NCBI GenBank assembly: GCA_937928455.1
Contig: CALFUG010000321.1
Location: 1-7,359, forward strand
Direction: 5' to 3'
Length of the DNA: 7,359 nucleotides
Source of the DNA: an uncultured Clostridia bacterium
Lineage (GTDB): Bacteria > Bacillota > Clostridia > Peptostreptococcales > Anaerovoracaceae
Part shown: positions 4,895 to 7,359 of the stretch, piece after piece
Numbering within the stretch: the stretch's first letter is position 1
Layout of the letters: each line of letters begins with the position of its first letter
Position numbers and translations under genes: made by a program
The notes under the pieces: generated by a model
Seen by the model: the letters and a program-made list of their open reading frames with translations, nothing else
Told to the model about the DNA's origin: nothing
The model's database searches: none

Positions 4895-6067
4895 ATGAAA
4901 ACCAACACATTGAACCGGTTTCGCATCCTCCGCGGAGGTCGAGACCCTCTGAATCCCGATCCTTATCAATTTCTTTCTGCCTATGTTACCAACACCCGGC
5001 TTATGGGTGTTGAAGTATTATATATACATTGGTTTCAATCCCAGAAAGAAGAACATTTTCACCAATTCTTCTACTATGACGCGGAAGAGTACGGGCTGGA
5101 AACGTATCACTCTTATCATGGAAACGACAACAGCCAATTGGCTCCCATGGAAACCTATTTAACGGGAGGTTTGGGTGGCGAAAATATCCAAATCAATGAA
5201 CAAGAAGCGATTTTTCTACTGCAGGAATATGTGACGCGTCATGGACTTCTCCAGAAATCCCCTCCCAAAAATCAGGATCAGTTTCAATTTTTGTTGGATG
5301 CTCCTGTGAAACTGTCCCTGGCGGAAGAACAAGCGCTTCTAGGAAAAAGATGCGTTCCTCTCACCACTTCCTATGAAACCCTCCACTATTTTCTGATGCG
5401 TGTTTTTGCCAAAGATCCCGCACCTCTACCCTACTTAACCCATGGCAAAGATATGGAGTGGAACTTGTTTCCTGAATTGCCTCCTTGCACCCTCACCCGG
5501 AATGCCATCGAAAAGGTACAAGACTCTTTTCTGTGTGAATCACTGCTGGATGTGGACGACCAATACTATATCGCCCTCACAGAGTTGGATTATAAAGAAG
5601 GCGGAGTGGAGTCCTTCCAACGGAAAAATCTATTTTCCGTTACCCCCTATGAAGCTGCCATGTTGCTCAGCAGAACAGAATACGTGACCTGTTACCAAAT
5701 TCTTGGATCAGAAAGTGCGATTTTGGGAGAAATGCCGAAAATCAGCAATCAAGCCTTTATGACACCCTACGATAAAGGAAAACTATTTATGGTATATAAT
5801 CCCACCAATAACCATGTGAAAAATCAGCTTTTTAAACTGCACGACGACGTTTTTGGCTGCTACTTCGTTACCGACTATGGGCAGCTACTGGTCAGCTCTT
5901 ACGTACGAGAGCATATGACTCGTATGGAAGAGGACTTGGCCTATAGTTCCTTGGGTAGTTCCTTGGTTCCCTTAGGGCGATTTGAATTTAAAGATCCCGT
6001 TCTCTATGAATTTATTCAAGACGATATGGAAGATTTTCTTGACTTTATTGAGTTCTATCAAGAATAA
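4895..6067 (+). CDS. Uncharacterised 390-residue protein
   Basis: I do not recognise this protein. It has no signal peptide and no convincing membrane segment, and is probably a soluble cytoplasmic protein rich in acidic and aromatic residues. Visible stretches include VLYIHWFQSQKEEHFHQFFY (41-60), with two His near a run of aromatics, the Gly-rich TGGLGG (90-95), DVDDQYYIALTELDYKEGG (219-237), and a strongly acidic end, DDMEDFLDFIEFYQE. INEQEAIFLLQEYVT (100-114) and VTPYEAAMLLSRTEYVT (249-265) look alike and may mark an internal duplication. The start is uncertain. The reading frame stays open back to 4772, but that would run through the SAM riboswitch and both promoters. The ATG at 4895 lies right after a -10 box and has GGAG only 1 nt upstream, so a leaderless message is likely. 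The open frame is long and unbroken, so it is a real gene. Position gives no firm function. Confidence 0.85.
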   Translation: MKTNTLNRFRILRGGRDPLNPDPYQFLSAYVTNTRLMGVEVLYIHWFQSQKEEHFHQFFYYDAEEYGLETYHSYHGNDNSQLAPMETYLTGGLGGENIQINEQEAIFLLQEYVTRHGLLQKSPPKNQDQFQFLLDAPVKLSLAEEQALLGKRCVPLTTSYETLHYFLMRVFAKDPAPLPYLTHGKDMEWNLFPELPPCTLTRNAIEKVQDSFLCESLLDVDDQYYIALTELDYKEGGVESFQRKNLFSVTPYEAAMLLSRTEYVTCYQILGSESAILGEMPKISNQAFMTPYDKGKLFMVYNPTNNHVKNQLFKLHDDVFGCYFVTDYGQLLVSSYVREHMTRMEEDLAYSSLGSSLVPLGRFEFKDPVLYEFIQDDMEDFLDFIEFYQE

Positions 6068-6079
6068 TAATGGTATAAG
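6048..6079 (+). promoter_or_regulatory. Weak candidate promoter of the NimA-like gene
   Basis: An extended -10 of the form TGGTATAAG (6071-6079) lies between the 390-residue gene and the next one. The best -35, TTGAGT at 6048-6053, is spaced 20 nt away, too far for a standard promoter. It would give a leader of about 30 nt. No terminator separates the two genes, so readthrough from upstream is equally possible. Confidence 0.3.
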
Positions 6080-6114
6080 ATAACTTTTTTCACCACATCA
6101 ATGGAGGTGTTTAA

Positions 6115-6585
6115 ATGTTCAGAGAAATGAGAAGAAAAGACAAGGCGGTTTCCCCAGAAGAGGCTCTTAGCATTCTGACTTCCCAGAGCCACGGTGTTTT
6201 GGCTGTGGCGGGAGATGACGGCTATCCTTATGCTGTTCCCGTTAGCTATGTTTACGAAGATGGCACCATCTATTTTCACTGCTCAAATGTGGAAGGGCAC
6301 AAGCTGTCTGCACTACGAAATAATCCCAAGGTTTCCTTCTGCGTGGTAGCGAAGGATGACATCTTGCCGGCGGATTTCAGCACCAAGTTTGCCAGCGCCA
6401 TCGCCTTTGGCACAGCCCGGATTCTGGAAACCGTAGAAGATATCATGGCACCTTCCTTGCTAATTCTGGAAAAGTATTCCCCGGATTATATCGAAGACGG
6501 AAAAAAGTATATGGAAGAATGTCGAGGTCAATATCTAGTGGTGGCCATCGATATCGAACATCTTACCGGCAAAGCCAAGAAATAA
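6115..6585 (+). CDS. PNPOx-like split-barrel flavoprotein, NimA-related
   Basis: A 156-residue protein of the pyridoxamine 5'-phosphate oxidase-like FMN-binding split-barrel fold, closest by eye to the NimA/5-nitroimidazole-resistance branch. These are cytoplasmic flavin-binding proteins; few have known substrates, and most chromosomal members in anaerobes are not proven resistance genes. Seen: MRRKDK at 5-10, HGVLAVAGDDGYPYAVPVSY at 26-45, TIYFHCSNVEGHKLSALRNNPKVSF at 51-75 with H55 and GHK at 61-63, and FSTKFASAIAFGTARIL at 88-104, in the order usual for the group. Length is normal. The ATG at 6115 has a strong GGAGG 7 nt upstream. It starts 47 nt after the unknown gene on the same strand and ends 9 nt before the convergent aldo/keto reductase. 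It could act as a general flavin reductase; no specific activity is claimed. Confidence 0.9.
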   Translation: MFREMRRKDKAVSPEEALSILTSQSHGVLAVAGDDGYPYAVPVSYVYEDGTIYFHCSNVEGHKLSALRNNPKVSFCVVAKDDILPADFSTKFASAIAFGTARILETVEDIMAPSLLILEKYSPDYIEDGKKYMEECRGQYLVVAIDIEHLTGKAKK

Positions 6586-6594
6586 GAGTAGAGA

Positions 6595-7359
6595 TCACTC
6601 CTGGCTTCCGTCAAATAAGACGGAAGCTTTTTTCATGATCTCAATGATGGGCAAGGACTGGGGGCACTTCTCTTCGCATTGCCCACAAGCAATGCAAGCA
6701 GAAGCACGTCGATCTTGACCAAACCACATATCATAATCTCTTTGCACTTTTTCATTCCCCTCGTAAAGATGGTGTTGATTATACAAATCAATAATAGCGG
6801 GAATGTCCAACTTCACCGGACAAGGCAAACAATATTTGCATCCGGTACATGCATATTCAATGAGATGATTATATTGGTACGAAACCTTCGAAATAATTTC
6901 CTGCTCTTTCTCCGTTAGGGTGTTGGGCTCTGCCTCCGACAAAATCCGCATATTTTCTTCCAATTGTTCCATATTATGTACTCCGGACAAAATGGTCAGC
7001 ACTTCCGGGAAATTGGCCACCCACCTTAATGCCCATTCCGCCGGTGTCCGCTTCACTTCAGCCTGCTCCCATAGCGCTTTCACCGAGTCCGGAAGACGGT
7101 CTGTCAATTTGCCACCTTTCAGAGGCTCCATGATGATGACGGGTATACCCATCTCTGCTGCCATCTTCAGCCCTTTCACTCCTGCCTGGAAAGCCCGGTC
7201 CATGTAGTTTAATTGAATTTGGCAAAAATCCCAAGGGTGCTCCTTCAGCACTTCCTCAAAAAACTCCACCTCATCATGAAAGGAAAACCCAATGTAACGA
7301 ATCCTTCCTTTTTTCTTCTCTTCCTCTAAAAACTCCATCAAACCATATTTCTTTGCCCG
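6595..7359 (-). CDS. Aldo/keto reductase with C-terminal 4Fe-4S dicluster domain (partial, start off right edge)
   Basis: The last 254 residues of an aldo/keto reductase are present; the frame is open to the window edge. The internal TTG at 7341 is not the start, because the codons before it (reading AKKYG) continue the family pattern. Seen: GRIRYIGFSFHDE near residues 18-30, QIQLNYMDR near 47, IIMEPLKGGKL near 74, the cofactor-site stretch SGVHNMEQLEEN near 118, then two cysteine sets, CTGCKYCLPCP and CIACGQCEEKCP, each able to hold a 4Fe-4S cluster. Family members are NAD(P)H-linked (beta/alpha)8-barrel reductases; the iron-sulfur form is common in anaerobes and its substrate is usually unknown. 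The Asp-Tyr-Lys-His catalytic tetrad would be mostly outside the window. Its final codons also form the terminator of the convergent NimA-like gene. Confidence 0.95.
   Translation of the reverse strand, partial: RAKKYGLMEFLEEEKKKGRIRYIGFSFHDEVEFFEEVLKEHPWDFCQIQLNYMDRAFQAGVKGLKMAAEMGIPVIIMEPLKGGKLTDRLPDSVKALWEQAEVKRTPAEWALRWVANFPEVLTILSGVHNMEQLEENMRILSEAEPNTLTEKEQEIISKVSYQYNHLIEYACTGCKYCLPCPVKLDIPAIIDLYNQHHLYEGNEKVQRDYDMWFGQDRRASACIACGQCEEKCPQSLPIIEIMKKASVLFDGSQE
6604..6633 (+). terminator. Intrinsic terminator of the NimA-like gene, inside the convergent gene's 3' end
   Basis: GCTTCCGTC (6604-6612) pairs perfectly with GACGGAAGC (6619-6627) across the loop AAATAA, followed by six T. It lies 18 nt after the NimA-like stop codon. 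On the minus strand the same bases encode the last residues of the aldo/keto reductase (KASVLFDGSQE). The inverted repeat is symmetric, but on the minus strand no T-run follows it, so it should end plus-strand transcripts only. Confidence 0.9.

Noticed and set aside
6115..6585. Calling the split-barrel protein a nitroimidazole resistance gene
   Set aside because: The resemblance is to the fold family, many of whose members have no resistance role; nothing in the context (no insertion-sequence promoter) supports resistance.
1..7359. Defence system, mobile element, CRISPR array or attachment site
   Set aside because: No repeats, transposase, integrase, nuclease or toxin-antitoxin features were seen; the window reads as ordinary chromosomal genes.

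Overview
The window looks like a chromosomal housekeeping segment of an anaerobic, low-to-mid GC Firmicute, most likely of the class Clostridia. This is inference. It rests on an S-box (SAM-I) riboswitch ahead of metK, a Firmicute-type SecA N-terminus, strong AAAGGAG-type ribosome binding sites, U-rich intrinsic terminators, and an aldo/keto reductase carrying a two-cluster ferredoxin-like tail. No mobile element, CRISPR array, tRNA or rRNA was seen.

Left half, minus strand, read right to left: a SAM-I riboswitch with its own promoter and terminator controls metK (S-adenosylmethionine synthetase). metK ends at an intrinsic terminator. A separate near-consensus promoter then drives a monofunctional aspartate kinase, followed by a weaker terminator-like hairpin. 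Next come a CNNM/CBS/CorC_HlyC membrane protein (the 'hemolysin family' fold) and, 9 nt further on, secA, whose 3' part runs off the left edge. The CNNM gene and secA are spaced as a transcriptional and possibly translational pair. Aspartate kinase opens the pathway from aspartate to Lys, Thr and Met, and MetK turns Met into SAM, so the two neighbours sit at the two ends of one metabolic route, but each has its own promoter.

Right half: a 390-residue protein that I do not recognise is transcribed divergently from metK, followed on the same strand by a small FMN-binding split-barrel protein (PNPOx/NimA-like). A convergent aldo/keto reductase with a C-terminal 4Fe-4S domain enters from the right edge. 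The plus-strand terminator of the NimA-like gene lies inside the last codons of that reductase gene.

The most interesting part is 4577-4900. The metK riboswitch promoter and the promoter of the unknown gene are back to back, and their -35 hexamers overlap almost completely. The predicted transcription start of the unknown gene falls on the A of its ATG, which suggests a leaderless mRNA. Between the riboswitch terminator and metK lies a 10-codon reading frame with a perfect Shine-Dalgarno sequence. Its stop codon overlaps the metK start (ATGA), and its own AUG sits inside a small hairpin. If real, metK would have a translational layer below the riboswitch. All promoter, terminator and start calls were made by eye.
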